A stretch of DNA of 54,203 nt from Cryomorphaceae bacterium (GTDB taxonomy: Bacteria > Bacteroidota > Bacteroidia > Flavobacteriales_D > Crocinitomicaceae), in contig JAIXXP010000099.1 of the NCBI GenBank assembly GCA_027490665.1, positions 1-54,203 on the forward strand, read 5' to 3'. This document shows, one piece after another, positions 32,473 to 41,281 of the stretch. Positions within the stretch are counted from its first letter, which is position 1. Each line of letters opens with the position of its first letter. Under the pieces are notes generated by a model. It made no database searches, was not told the origin of the DNA, and worked only from the letters and a program-made list of their open reading frames with translations. The position numbers and the translations under genes were made by a program.

Positions 32473-33351
32473 TTATTGGCTCAAGGCGGAAGTAATCTCT
32501 TGAATTGTTGCCCCAATGTTGAACTCAAAAAATTTGGCTGGCTCCAGCGAAGTAGTGGCGTGTGCAGCGTAAATTTTGTCTTGGTCGTAGTACACGCCTA
32601 AAGGCAATTGGCAACCGCCTTGTAGGGCTTGCAATACGCCGCGTTCAATGGCAATTTGGGAAGCTACATCTGCATGATTCAGTTGCCCAACAATTGCTTG
32701 AGTTGCTGCGTCGTTTTGACGAATTTGTAAACCCAAAACACCTTGAGCCGGAGCGGGTACAAATTCAGTAGGGTCGAGTACAAGCGTGTGTAGGTCTTTA
32801 AGGTCTAGCGCCAAGCGGCTTACGCCTGCGTTGGCGAGTAAGATAGCGTCGTAGGCGCCACTGCGCAATTTGTCTATGCGCGTAGGTACATTGCCACGCA
32901 ATTCTTCTATTTGAAGATCGGGTCTGAGTGCTTTAATGATTGATTTTCTGCGCGCTGATGAGGTGCCGATAATAGCGCCTTGTTTGAGCCCCCATTTTTG
33001 CGCTGGGTCTTGGGCAGTTGTGCGCATGAGCAAGAGCTCTGATGGATCTTCGCGGTAAGAAACGGCGCCAATACAAAGACCTTCTGGTTGGGTGGTTTCG
33101 AGGTCTTTGTGCGAATGTACAGCGAGGTCGATCTCGTTGTTGAGTAAGGCGGCTTCTATTTCTTTGGTAAAAAAGCCCTTGCCTTCTAGTTTGTCGAAGC
33201 TGAGGTCTTGGATGCGATCGCCCTGTGTAACGATAATTTGTAGTTGCACCTCGCAGCCTAGGTTTTCTAGCTTGGCTTTTACAAAGTGGGCTTGCCACAA
33301 AGCGAGGTCGCTGCCGCGTGTGCCAATGCGGATGAGCGGTTTAGTCTGCAT
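32473..33351 (-). CDS. hemC: Hydroxymethylbilane synthase (porphobilinogen deaminase)
   Basis: This 292-residue protein condenses four porphobilinogens. Complete set: IRIGTRGSDLALWQAHFVKA, KGFFTKEIEAALL, DLAVHSHKDLETT with the catalytic Asp, GTSSARRKSIIKAL, ELRGNVPTRIDKL, PAPAQGVLGLQIR, and LQGGCQLPLG with the Cys that carries the dipyrromethane cofactor. The start overlaps the hemA end by 11 bp and hemD follows closely, so hemACD are cotranscribed. Confidence 0.97.
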   Translation of the reverse strand: MQTKPLIRIGTRGSDLALWQAHFVKAKLENLGCEVQLQIIVTQGDRIQDLSFDKLEGKGFFTKEIEAALLNNEIDLAVHSHKDLETTQPEGLCIGAVSYREDPSELLLMRTTAQDPAQKWGLKQGAIIGTSSARRKSIIKALRPDLQIEELRGNVPTRIDKLRSGAYDAILLANAGVSRLALDLKDLHTLVLDPTEFVPAPAQGVLGLQIRQNDAATQAIVGQLNHADVASQIAIERGVLQALQGGCQLPLGVYYDQDKIYAAHATTSLEPAKFFEFNIGATIQEITSALSQ

Positions 33352-34624
33352 GGTTGAGTATGATTTCTTTGGCCAATTTCATGGGGCCACTGATGTATTT
33401 TTTCTCGAGGTAGCTTACTACTTTGTCGAGCACTTCTTTGGCTTGCGGGTCCAAAGTCTCGAGGTCTTCTTTGAAGATTTCGGCATAGGCGGTGGCGCGC
33501 AATTCCTTTACCTGAGCGGGCACCTCGCGCATAGCGATTTCCACCTTGCGTTCGCGCAACAAATGCTGAAATTCATAGCGTGCATTGGCGATGATTTCTT
33601 CTACCTGCTGTAGTTCTTTGGAGCGCTCTTTGACGTTTTCATTGGAAATGCGCTGTAGGTATTCAATTGAAAGGTATTTGACCGCATAATTTGAGAGAAT
33701 TGTTTGGTCGAGGTCTTGTGGAATGGCGAGGTCAATGATGATTTTTTCTTGTGTTTCACCGTTGACAAGGCTTTTGTATAGTGGTGGATCGATGATAACG
33801 CCTTCAGCAGCTGTACAAGTAATGAGCACATCGAAACCGAGCTGGTAGGAAGAGAGTTCGTCTAGGGAATAGGCATTTCCACGGATTTCAGTTGCTAGCT
33901 TCTGGCTATTTTCCAAAGAGCGGTTAAATACCTGAAAATTCTTGAAGCCATGTTTTTTTAGAAAGCGAGCCATTGTGGTGTTGGTAACACCAGCCCCGAC
34001 AATTAAGATACGCGCTTCTAAAGGAATATTGAGTTGTTTGAGATATTGGTAAGCTAAAGAAACAACTGAAACAGGTTTCGTGGAGATGCTGGTCTCGGTG
34101 TAGACTTGTTTGGCGGTTTCGATTACTTTTTTCATGAGCAAACGAAGGAGGTCGCCGCTTAGTCCAAGCGCACGGCAGTGTTCGTAGGCCAAGCGCACTT
34201 GGGTGATGATTTCGCGCTCACCGATGATCATGGAGTCGATAGATGAAGCCACAGAAAGCGCATGCTGTACGGCTGAACTTCCGGAAAACACCTCAGCTTT
34301 GCGCACGAAGTCTTCTAATTGAATTGGAACAAGTTTCGGGTAAAGTGTTTGTAACAAGCGCGTTAGAAAAGGGGTGTCGAGGTCTTGATCATTGACAAAA
34401 GTGATTTCTACGCGGTTACAGGTGGTTAAGAACATGAGTTCTTTGAGCCCAAGTGCTTCTTTTAGCTCTTGAAGCTGAGCAATTTGCGCTTCTTTTTCGA
34501 TGTGCAACAACCCAATTTTACTGACATCGAGATGACGGTGCGTAAAGGCGATAATATGGAGCTGGTGCAACAAGGCGCGTTTCTTTGACGCAAAGCTAAG
34601 TGTTACAACAGCGGCAATTGTCAT
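33341..34624 (-). CDS. hemA: Glutamyl-tRNA reductase
   Basis: This is a 427-residue frame from the ATG at 34624. The enzyme reduces Glu-tRNA to glutamate-1-semialdehyde, the first haem step. Motifs: FLTTCNRVEI (catalytic Cys), IIGEREIITQVRLAYE, ILIVGAGVTNTTMARFLKKH (NADPH), GFDVLITCTA, and DLAIPQDLD. The conserved N-terminus begins at LHQLHIIAFTHRHL, 18 residues into the frame. A TAGCTTTG box (34598-34591, minus strand) lies between, so translation may instead start at a TTG at 34570, giving ~409 residues. The downstream hemC overlaps by 11 bp. Confidence 0.95.
   Translation of the reverse strand: MTIAAVVTLSFASKKRALLHQLHIIAFTHRHLDVSKIGLLHIEKEAQIAQLQELKEALGLKELMFLTTCNRVEITFVNDQDLDTPFLTRLLQTLYPKLVPIQLEDFVRKAEVFSGSSAVQHALSVASSIDSMIIGEREIITQVRLAYEHCRALGLSGDLLRLLMKKVIETAKQVYTETSISTKPVSVVSLAYQYLKQLNIPLEARILIVGAGVTNTTMARFLKKHGFKNFQVFNRSLENSQKLATEIRGNAYSLDELSSYQLGFDVLITCTAAEGVIIDPPLYKSLVNGETQEKIIIDLAIPQDLDQTILSNYAVKYLSIEYLQRISNENVKERSKELQQVEEIIANARYEFQHLLRERKVEIAMREVPAQVKELRATAYAEIFKEDLETLDPQAKEVLDKVVSYLEKKYISGPMKLAKEIILNHAD
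34591..34598 (-). promoter_or_regulatory. -7 box inside the 5' end of the annotated hemA frame
   Basis: TAGCTTTG on the minus strand, with a TTG 16 nt upstream of it. It lies 20 nt before a possible TTG start at 34570. Confidence 0.4.
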
Positions 34625-34675
34625 TCTAATGTCATTATTGCTAATTTAGAATGGGTTCAAATAGCCATTTTAAGT

Positions 34676-34683
34676 TAACTTTG
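34676..34683 (+). promoter_or_regulatory. -7 box four nt before the HAD start
   Basis: TAACTTTG, AATC, ATG (34688). Confidence 0.5.
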
Positions 34684-34687
34684 AATC

Positions 34688-35305
34688 ATGCGAAAAGCCT
34701 TTAAAGCCCTACTTTTTGACCTAGGTGGCGTCCTCATCGATATCAACTACCAAGCAACGCAACGAGCATTTGAGAATTTAGGCGTAAGTGACTTCAATGA
34801 GCGCTATACGCAGTTAGCTCAAAATGAGCTTTTTGATCGTTTTGAATGCGGTGAAGTTTCACCTCAACACTTCGTCAATTTATTGTTGCCTTTTGCGCAG
34901 CCCGGCACTTCTCCTAATCAAGTGGTAGCGGCCTGGAACGCCATGATCGGGGTTTTTCCACAAAGAAAATTGGAGTTACTAACCCATTTGAAAAACCAAC
35001 AACAAGCCCTCTATTTATTGAGCAACACCAATGCCTTGCATATGGTAGAGGTCGCAAAATCACTTCAAAAGGTTTCGGATTCGGGCTTAAACTCCTTTTT
35101 TGAGAAGGTCTTTTTATCGCACGAAATTGGCAAGCGCAAACCGCATCCGGAAACCTTTATTTGGGTTTGTCAACAGATGGGCTTTGAACCCGCGGATGTG
35201 CTTTTTATCGACGATAGTCCGCAGCACATTGAAGGCGCAATGAAGGCAGGCTTACAAGTGCACTACTATCAAGACGCAGCTGAGTTTTACGCGCTTTTTT
35301 CCTGA
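34688..35305 (+). CDS. HAD-superfamily hydrolase (subfamily IA)
   Basis: This 205-residue phosphatase-like protein has motif I LLFDLGGVLIDI (nucleophile Asp10 region), motif II LLSNTNA, motif III Lys in EIGKRKPHPETF, and motif IV VLFIDDSPQHIEGA. The helical cap after motif I (FENLGVSDFNERYTQ) is of the YihX/IA type. The substrate is probably a small sugar phosphate or nucleotide, not determinable here. It is convergent with the epimerase gene, overlapping it by 19 bp. Confidence 0.9.
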   Translation: MRKAFKALLFDLGGVLIDINYQATQRAFENLGVSDFNERYTQLAQNELFDRFECGEVSPQHFVNLLLPFAQPGTSPNQVVAAWNAMIGVFPQRKLELLTHLKNQQQALYLLSNTNALHMVEVAKSLQKVSDSGLNSFFEKVFLSHEIGKRKPHPETFIWVCQQMGFEPADVLFIDDSPQHIEGAMKAGLQVHYYQDAAEFYALFS

Positions 35306-35691
35306 CAAAGTTCTACGAGCAAACCATTTGTCGCTTTGGGATGTAAAAATGCGATGCGTTTGTTGTCGGCGCCGTCTTTAGGGCTCTGATGGATCAATTG
35401 AAATCCGGCTTTTTGCAGCCGCTCTAGCTCTGCTTCGATATCTTCTACCTCGAAGGCCACATGATGAAAGCCAGGGCCATTTTTAGCCACAAACTTGGCA
35501 ATGGGAGAGTCTGGTTTATTGGCTTCTAACAATTCAATTTTCGATTCGCCAACCTGAAAAAATGCGGTTTTGACACCTTCAGATGCAACAGCTTCTTGTT
35601 TATAACAGGAGGTATTGAGTAACGCTTCGTAGAGTGGAATAGCTGTTTCTAGACTTTCTACAGCAATACCAAGGTGTTCAATGCGCTTCAT
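35287..35691 (-). CDS. mce: Methylmalonyl-CoA epimerase
   Basis: This 134-residue glyoxalase-fold protein interconverts (R)- and (S)-methylmalonyl-CoA in propionate metabolism. It has IEHLGIAVESLETAI (metal His), the conserved KIELLEANKPDSPIAKF, GPGFHHVAFEVEDIEAEL (second His), and GLLVELCQEK (metal Glu). Full length. It is 1 bp downstream of the stop of the preceding T9SS gene, so likely cotranscribed with it. Confidence 0.93.
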   Translation of the reverse strand: MKRIEHLGIAVESLETAIPLYEALLNTSCYKQEAVASEGVKTAFFQVGESKIELLEANKPDSPIAKFVAKNGPGFHHVAFEVEDIEAELERLQKAGFQLIHQSPKDGADNKRIAFLHPKATNGLLVELCQEKSA

Positions 35692-36504
35692 TTAGTTTTC
35701 AATTTTGATGAATTTTTCTGACTTGTTGTCGTAATTGATAAAGTACACACCACTTACAATGTTTTTACAGTCTACCGAAGAACCAAATCCGGTTTTGAGC
35801 AGATTGCCATAAGCATCATAGATTTCATATTTGGTTTTGACGACTTGATTTTTGGCTTTAAAAGTTAGTGTTGAATGCACCTTTGTTGGGCTAAACGAAA
35901 CTGCCGCAATTGTAGATGTAAAGCTTGTGCTCTTTGAAATTCTCGGCTTTCCTGAGCTATCGGTTTGGCTAATTCTAACTGTATTTTTACCCGAATGTGG
36001 CGTCAGCTGAAACTGATAATTGTTGGGCCCCTTGGTTCCTTTTCCTTTGACTTGACCAACCTCGACCCAACGCCCCCATTTGAATTGTTCAATGCTGAAA
36101 TCGAGAACGGCATGTTCGCCAGTGGTAGTCCAGCTGAGGCTACCATTTTTTTGCGCCGAAATTTGCGTGCATTCAAAAGTGCTTTTAGGCAATAATATAC
36201 TCGGGTTTAAAAAACGGGGCTCGCAACCTGGGGCGTGTTCGAGTACCACAAAAACTTCATCTCCCTTCTTCAAATGAAACAAGTGAAAGTCAATTTCAAA
36301 ATGGGAAGTTTGAATGACGGCGGGTAGAATTTCGCCATTGACCAATACTTTACTGATGCAGAAGCCAAAACCGTCGGCCATTGGTGGGTTATTGACGATC
36401 AAGTTCTTTTCTTGGTAGGTGCCTTCGAGTGAAAGCAACTGCACTTGGGCTAAAAGCGCGGAAACATGAAAAATAAGGAGTAAAAAAAGTATCCGAAAGC
36501 GCAT
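35692..36504 (-). CDS. Secreted protein with C-terminal T9SS-like sorting domain
   Basis: This 270-residue protein has a signal peptide (MRFRILFLLLIFHVSALLAQ). The central part carries Ig/FN3-like beta-sandwich character (GSLSWTTTGEHAVLDFSIEQ, then FKWGRWVEVGQV), and the C-terminus (TKYEIYDAYGNLLKTGFGSS, then VSGVYFINYDNKSEKFIKIE) resembles a type A sorting domain. Function is unknown. A TATATTTG box (36538-36531, minus strand) lies 26 nt upstream. It precedes mce on the same strand without a metabolic link. Confidence 0.75.
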   Translation of the reverse strand: MRFRILFLLLIFHVSALLAQVQLLSLEGTYQEKNLIVNNPPMADGFGFCISKVLVNGEILPAVIQTSHFEIDFHLFHLKKGDEVFVVLEHAPGCEPRFLNPSILLPKSTFECTQISAQKNGSLSWTTTGEHAVLDFSIEQFKWGRWVEVGQVKGKGTKGPNNYQFQLTPHSGKNTVRISQTDSSGKPRISKSTSFTSTIAAVSFSPTKVHSTLTFKAKNQVVKTKYEIYDAYGNLLKTGFGSSVDCKNIVSGVYFINYDNKSEKFIKIEN

Positions 36505-36550
36505 AAAGAAGCTTTTTATACAAATATAACATGAATCAGGTGCTTTCGAT

Positions 36551-36558
36551 TAATTTTG
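36551..36558 (+). promoter_or_regulatory. -7 box four nt before hemJ
   Basis: TAATTTTG, TGTC, ATG (36563). Confidence 0.5.
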
Positions 36559-36562
36559 TGTC

Positions 36563-37114
36563 ATGCTGAACTCAAACTATGACTTTATCAAAGCGCTACA
36601 CCTTATATTTATGGTGAGTTGGTTTGCAGGCTTGTTTTATATGGTGCGCTTGTTCATTTATTTTAGAGAAGCTACTGATAAAGCTGAACCTGAAAAAGAA
36701 ATACTTCAAAAACAGTTTGTCATCATGATGCAACGTTTGTGGTGGATCATCACTACTCCGGCTATGGTACTTACTGTGGTTTTTGGTGTTTGGATGCTCG
36801 CCTTGAATCCAACGTATTTACTGCACGCACCTTGGATGCACATCAAACTCGGTTTCGTGGTTATGCTTTTGATTTATCATTTTTACTCTCAGAGATTGTT
36901 GCGCAATTGTGAAAACAATCTATTGCTTTGGAGTTCAGGACAATTGCGTATATGGAATGAAGTCGCCACCTTGTTTTTAGTGAGCATCATCTTTATTGTT
37001 GTTCTAAAAGGTCAACTCAGTTGGATATCCGGAACAATTGGTTTTTTTGGTGTCGGTATTCTTTTGATGTTAGGCATCAAACTCTACAAAAAATTGCGCA
37101 AAACTCAAGCCTGA
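36563..37114 (+). CDS. hemJ: HemJ-type protoporphyrinogen IX oxidase
   Basis: This 183-residue membrane protein has about five hydrophobic helices. The family signature is present: FIKALHLIFMVSWFAGLFYM with the conserved His and the following RLFIYF, then WMHIKLGFVVMLLIYHFYSQ with further His. HemJ oxidises protoporphyrinogen IX to protoporphyrin IX, the penultimate haem step, in the inner membrane. It fits the hemACD genes ~2 kb away, although on the opposite strand with its own promoter box. Confidence 0.9.
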   Translation: MLNSNYDFIKALHLIFMVSWFAGLFYMVRLFIYFREATDKAEPEKEILQKQFVIMMQRLWWIITTPAMVLTVVFGVWMLALNPTYLLHAPWMHIKLGFVVMLLIYHFYSQRLLRNCENNLLLWSSGQLRIWNEVATLFLVSIIFIVVLKGQLSWISGTIGFFGVGILLMLGIKLYKKLRKTQA

Positions 37115-37131
37115 ATTGTTCAAAAATTAAA

Positions 37132-37161
37132 TTGTTTCTTTAGAAAGTTTGACTACCTTTG
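37132..37161 (+). promoter_or_regulatory. Promoter of the ATP synthase operon
   Basis: TTG (37132-37134), exactly 19 nt, then TACCTTTG (37154-37161). This is a textbook Bacteroidota -33/-7 pair, 37 nt before the atpB ATG, so this operon has a true leader. Confidence 0.75.
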
Positions 37162-37198
37162 CAAAAATTTTTTCGCAAACACGCAAAAACACATTCTA

Positions 37199-38305
37199 AT
37201 GCAGCAGGCAGGCAAGTTTTCTTCACTTTTGCAAATCTTCGTTTTCGCATTGTCATTCTTTGTATTTCAACCTTTTGCGCACGCATCAGAAGAAGAAAAC
37301 TTCAACGTTGGCGAAATGATCATGCACCACATCAAAGATGCGCATGAGTGGCACATTGCAGGCCCAGAACACGGCGGAACCAGCATTTATCTCCCAATTA
37401 TCCTTCTCGACAACGGTTTAATAACGTTTAGTTCAAAACATTTTTACCACGGCAAAGAAGTAGAAGTACTTGGTAAAGACAGCGTTACCTATCATTACAT
37501 GGAAGGTGTTGGCCCTGCAGAAGGTTATGCACTATACCACGAAGAAATCTACAAACTCAACAACAATGGCGAACTCCATTTTGTTGGCGACCATCCACAC
37601 AATGCAAGTCCTACAGATTTATCTGTAACCAAAAACGTTGCTTCCTTGCTATTTGGTTCTTTGCTCATTTTACTCATTATGTTTGCTGTGGCGCGTTTTT
37701 ACCGCAAAAATGGCGCAGTTGCACCTAAAGGCATCGCCAAGTTTTTGGAGCCAATTATTGTTATGGTCCGCGACGACATCGCTAAAGCCAACATCGACAA
37801 ACACAAATACCACAAATACGTTCCCTATTTATTGACCATCTTCTTTTTTATCTGGATCAACAACATGTTAGGTCTTATTCCGATAATTCCTGGTGGAGCT
37901 AACCTTACCGGTAACATCACCATTACCCTTTTCTTGGCCTTTTGCACACTTTTGGTTACTGTATTCTCAGGTAACAAGAACTACTGGGGTCACATTTTCT
38001 GGATGCCAGGCATTCCAGTTCCCATGAAAATCTTCATGATTCCAATTGAATTAATTGGGATCCTCACCAAGCCGTTTGCACTCATGATTCGTTTATTTGC
38101 GAACATCACGGCTGGGCACATTATCGTTTTAGCTTTGATTTCTATCATCTTTATCAACAAAAATATCGCTTGGGCAGGTTTGTCTGTGCCGATGGCTTTG
38201 TTTATCTCGGTGCTTGAAATCCTCGTGGCTTTCTTACAAGGCTTCCTCTTTGCAATGCTATCTGCATTGTTTATTGGGGCGGCTGTTGAAGAAGCTCACC
38301 ATTAA
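37199..38305 (+). CDS. atpB: ATP synthase F0 subunit a
   Basis: This 368-residue protein is longer than E. coli subunit a because of an N-terminal signal sequence (SLLQIFVFALSFFVFQPFAH, cleaved near AHA-S) and a ~115-residue extracytoplasmic extension with HHIKDAHEWHIAGPEHGG, usual in Bacteroidota. Membrane helices follow from ~150. The essential stator Arg is in FALMIRLFANITAGHIIV, and the last helix ends LFIGAAVEEAHH. It forms the proton half-channels against the c-ring. First gene of atpBEFHAG. Confidence 0.96.
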   Translation: MQQAGKFSSLLQIFVFALSFFVFQPFAHASEEENFNVGEMIMHHIKDAHEWHIAGPEHGGTSIYLPIILLDNGLITFSSKHFYHGKEVEVLGKDSVTYHYMEGVGPAEGYALYHEEIYKLNNNGELHFVGDHPHNASPTDLSVTKNVASLLFGSLLILLIMFAVARFYRKNGAVAPKGIAKFLEPIIVMVRDDIAKANIDKHKYHKYVPYLLTIFFFIWINNMLGLIPIIPGGANLTGNITITLFLAFCTLLVTVFSGNKNYWGHIFWMPGIPVPMKIFMIPIELIGILTKPFALMIRLFANITAGHIIVLALISIIFINKNIAWAGLSVPMALFISVLEILVAFLQGFLFAMLSALFIGAAVEEAHH

Positions 38306-38312
38306 TTAGTAA

Positions 38313-38552
<240 letters not shown>

Positions 38553-38560
38553 TTCAACTC

Positions 38561-38597
38561 AAAAGGAAACTGCAACGGTTGGTTGCGGTTTCCTTTT
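38561..38597 (+). terminator. 16-bp hairpin between atpE and atpF (attenuator or mRNA stabiliser)
   Basis: 38561-38576 pairs with 38582-38597 through 16 pairs (one T-G wobble) around a 5-nt loop, ending in TTTT. It lies 8 nt after the atpE stop and 26 nt before atpF. Because atpF-G must still be expressed, it is best read as a partial terminator or 3'-end protector for atpE mRNA. Confidence 0.7.
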
Positions 38598-38622
38598 ATA
38601 AAAATTAAAAAAACACAGAAAA

Positions 38623-39117
38623 ATGGATTTGATAAAACCCGATTTAGGTTTACTAGTTTGGACAGGCATCACATTTAGCCTTTTACTTTTCTTGTTGGCC
38701 AAATTTGCTTGGAAACCAATTTTAAATGCGGTCAATACCCGCGAGCAAAATATCTCAGAAGCCCTCGAACTCGCTGAAAAAACTAAAGCAGAAATGCAAG
38801 CGCTTAAAGCAGAGAACGATCAAATTTTAAAAGCTGCTCGTGCAGAACGCGATCAAATTTTAAAAGAGGCTAAAGAAGCTGCAAACCACATGGTAGAAGA
38901 GGCCAAAGGCAAAGCAAAAGACGAAGCTGCTAAAATTGTGGAGTCGGCTCGCCAAAACATCAACAGCGAAAAGGCTGCTGCAATGGCTGAAATCAAAAAC
39001 CACGTAGCAAGTCTTTCTCTAGAAATTGCTGAAAAAGTAGTTCGTCACGAACTCGGTTCTGACGACAAACAAAAAGCCCTTGCAACGCAACTTGCTGGCG
39101 AAATCAAAATGAACTAA
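38623..39117 (+). CDS. atpF: ATP synthase F0 subunit b
   Basis: This 164-residue protein has one N-terminal membrane helix (LGLLVWTGITFSLLLFLLAK, then FAWKPIL) followed by a long charged coiled coil (EKTKAEMQALKAENDQILKA and onward), the peripheral stalk dimer. A near-duplicate stretch, DQILKAAR and DQILKEAK, occurs in the coil. It follows the intergenic hairpin and is 3 bp from atpH. Confidence 0.95.
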   Translation: MDLIKPDLGLLVWTGITFSLLLFLLAKFAWKPILNAVNTREQNISEALELAEKTKAEMQALKAENDQILKAARAERDQILKEAKEAANHMVEEAKGKAKDEAAKIVESARQNINSEKAAAMAEIKNHVASLSLEIAEKVVRHELGSDDKQKALATQLAGEIKMN

Positions 39118-39120
39118 TCC

Positions 39121-39651
39121 ATGAAGTCCAATAAAGCTGCTGTTCGTTATGCTAAGGCTCTTTTAGAGTTAGCCACAGAGCACAATAAAGTGGAGCTTAT
39201 CGAAGCAGACATCCTTCAACTCTTGAAAGTGTCTAATGAGGCGCATGATTTTCAAGTTTTCTTGAATTCTCCACTCATCAACATCGATAAAAAGGTTGCA
39301 GTTATCAAGCAAATCTTTCCTGACTTCAACCAAACTACCATTGATTTCCTATCCTTGGTAACCAACAATGGCCGCGAGACCGTCATGATCGACATCGCGA
39401 AGCAATTCATTTCGCAGCTCAAAGCCCAGCGCGGAATTGTGCCAATTACAATCATTAGCGCCCAACAATTAGAAGAAAGCACAAAGCAGTCTATTCTTTC
39501 TAAAATTTCAGCAGCCATCGCCGGCACTCCTGAAATTACCGAAGAAATCGACGCTGACTTAATTGGTGGTTTCATTGTTCGCATGGGCGACCACCAAATA
39601 GATGCTTCAGTTGCAAGTCAACTTCAGCGCTTAAAACAACAATTCGTATAA
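39121..39651 (+). CDS. atpH: ATP synthase F1 subunit delta
   Basis: This 176-residue subunit links the b stalk to the alpha subunits. The conserved N-terminal helical domain begins AAVRYAKALLELATEHNK, and the C-terminal domain has the family signature ADLIGGFIVRMGDHQIDASV. It starts 3 bp after atpF, and atpA follows 28 bp downstream. Confidence 0.95.
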   Translation: MKSNKAAVRYAKALLELATEHNKVELIEADILQLLKVSNEAHDFQVFLNSPLINIDKKVAVIKQIFPDFNQTTIDFLSLVTNNGRETVMIDIAKQFISQLKAQRGIVPITIISAQQLEESTKQSILSKISAAIAGTPEITEEIDADLIGGFIVRMGDHQIDASVASQLQRLKQQFV

Positions 39652-39679
39652 TCGTCAACAGACAAAAAAATAAGTACAC

Positions 39680-41257
39680 ATGGCAGATATTAAACCAGCA
39701 GAAGTTTCCGCAATATTGAGAGAACAACTCTCAGGTTTCCGCTCAGAAGCTGAATTGCAAGAAGTAGGAACGGTACTTCAGGTAGGAGATGGTATTGCAC
39801 GCATTTACGGCATGAACGGCGTTCAATACGGCGAACTCATTGAATTCGATGGTGGCATGCAAGGAATTGCACTTAACCTCGAAGAAGACAACGTCGGAGC
39901 AGTATTGCTTGGTCGTTCTTCTAGCGTAAAAGAAGGTGACACCGTACGTCGTTTGGGTAAAATTGCATCAGTTAAAGTTGGTGATGGTATGGTAGGTCGT
40001 GTTGTAGACACACTCGGACAGCCAATCGACGGTAAAGGACCAATCCAAGGCGAACTCTTCGAAATGCCAATCGAGCGCAAAGCTCCTGGTGTTATCTTCC
40101 GTCAGCCTGTAACAGAACCACTTCAAACTGGTATCAAAGCAGTTGATGCCATGATTCCAATCGGACGTGGCCAACGCGAGCTCATCATCGGTGACCGCCA
40201 AACTGGTAAAACAACCGTTGCTATCGATGCAATCATCAACCAACGCGAGTTTTACGATCGCGGTGAGCCTGTTTACTGTATTTATGTTGCAATTGGCCAA
40301 AAAGGTTCAACTGTGGCAGGTATTGTGAAGAAATTAGAAGATGCTGGTGCAATGGCCTACACAACTGTAGTTGCTGCAAACGCATCTGATCCCGCACCAA
40401 TGCAGTTTTATGCACCAATGACCGGTGCTGCTGTCGGAGAATACTTCCGCGATTTAGGAAAGCCAGCACTTATTGTTTATGATGACCTTTCTAAGCAAGC
40501 AGTTGCTTACCGCGAGGTATCTCTTCTATTGCGTCGTCCACCAGGACGCGAGGCTTACCCAGGTGATGTATTCTACCTTCACTCTCGTTTGCTCGAGCGT
40601 GCTGCAAAAGTAATTGCCGACGACAACATCGCCAAGCAAATGAACGACCTACCTGCATCTTTGAAAGACAAAGTTCGCGGTGGAGGTTCACTCACTGCGC
40701 TTCCAATCATTGAAACGCAAGCTGGTGACGTTTCTGCGTACATCCCAACTAACGTGATCTCCATTACAGATGGTCAGATTTTCCTCGAGTCAGATTTATT
40801 CAACTCAGGTATCCGTCCGGCTATCAACGTTGGTATCTCCGTATCGCGTGTAGGAGGTTCTGCACAGATTAAGTCAATGAAGAAAGTTGCTGGTACTTTA
40901 AAGCTTGACCAAGCTCAATACCGCGAACTCGAAGCATTTGCGAAATTTGGTTCTGACCTCGATGCAGCTACTAAAGCTGTCCTAGACAAAGGAGCACGTA
41001 ACGTAGAAATCTTGAAGCAACGCGAAGGTGACCCATACCCAGTAGAAAAGCAAATTGCAATCATCTACGCTGGTGTGAAAGGTCTTATGCAACCAGTTCC
41101 GGTAGCTAAAATCAAAGAATTCGAGAAAGATTACCTTACTGTACTTGAAGCCAACCATGCAGATACATTAGTTGCGCTTAAAGCAGGAAAATACACAGAC
41201 GAAATCGAGGCAGTTTTGACAAAAACAGCCAAAGAAGTAGCTGCTAAATTTGCATAA
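39680..41257 (+). CDS. atpA: ATP synthase F1 subunit alpha
   Basis: This 525-residue protein is the regulatory nucleotide-binding subunit, with Walker [14 protein letters not shown] and the alpha signature near [19 protein letters not shown], with the arginine-finger Arg in SVSRVGG. It starts [16 protein letters not shown]. The gene is complete. Codon choice looks highly optimised compared with neighbours, as expected of an abundant protein. Confidence 0.98.
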   Translation: MADIKPAEVSAILREQLSGFRSEAELQEVGTVLQVGDGIARIYGMNGVQYGELIEFDGGMQGIALNLEEDNVGAVLLGRSSSVKEGDTVRRLGKIASVKVGDGMVGRVVDTLGQPIDGKGPIQGELFEMPIERKAPGVIFRQPVTEPLQTGIKAVDAMIPIGRGQRELIIGDRQTGKTTVAIDAIINQREFYDRGEPVYCIYVAIGQKGSTVAGIVKKLEDAGAMAYTTVVAANASDPAPMQFYAPMTGAAVGEYFRDLGKPALIVYDDLSKQAVAYREVSLLLRRPPGREAYPGDVFYLHSRLLERAAKVIADDNIAKQMNDLPASLKDKVRGGGSLTALPIIETQAGDVSAYIPTNVISITDGQIFLESDLFNSGIRPAINVGISVSRVGGSAQIKSMKKVAGTLKLDQAQYRELEAFAKFGSDLDAATKAVLDKGARNVEILKQREGDPYPVEKQIAIIYAGVKGLMQPVPVAKIKEFEKDYLTVLEANHADTLVALKAGKYTDEIEAVLTKTAKEVAAKFA

Positions 41258-41281
41258 TTAAAGCCTTAATTTAGGATTAGA

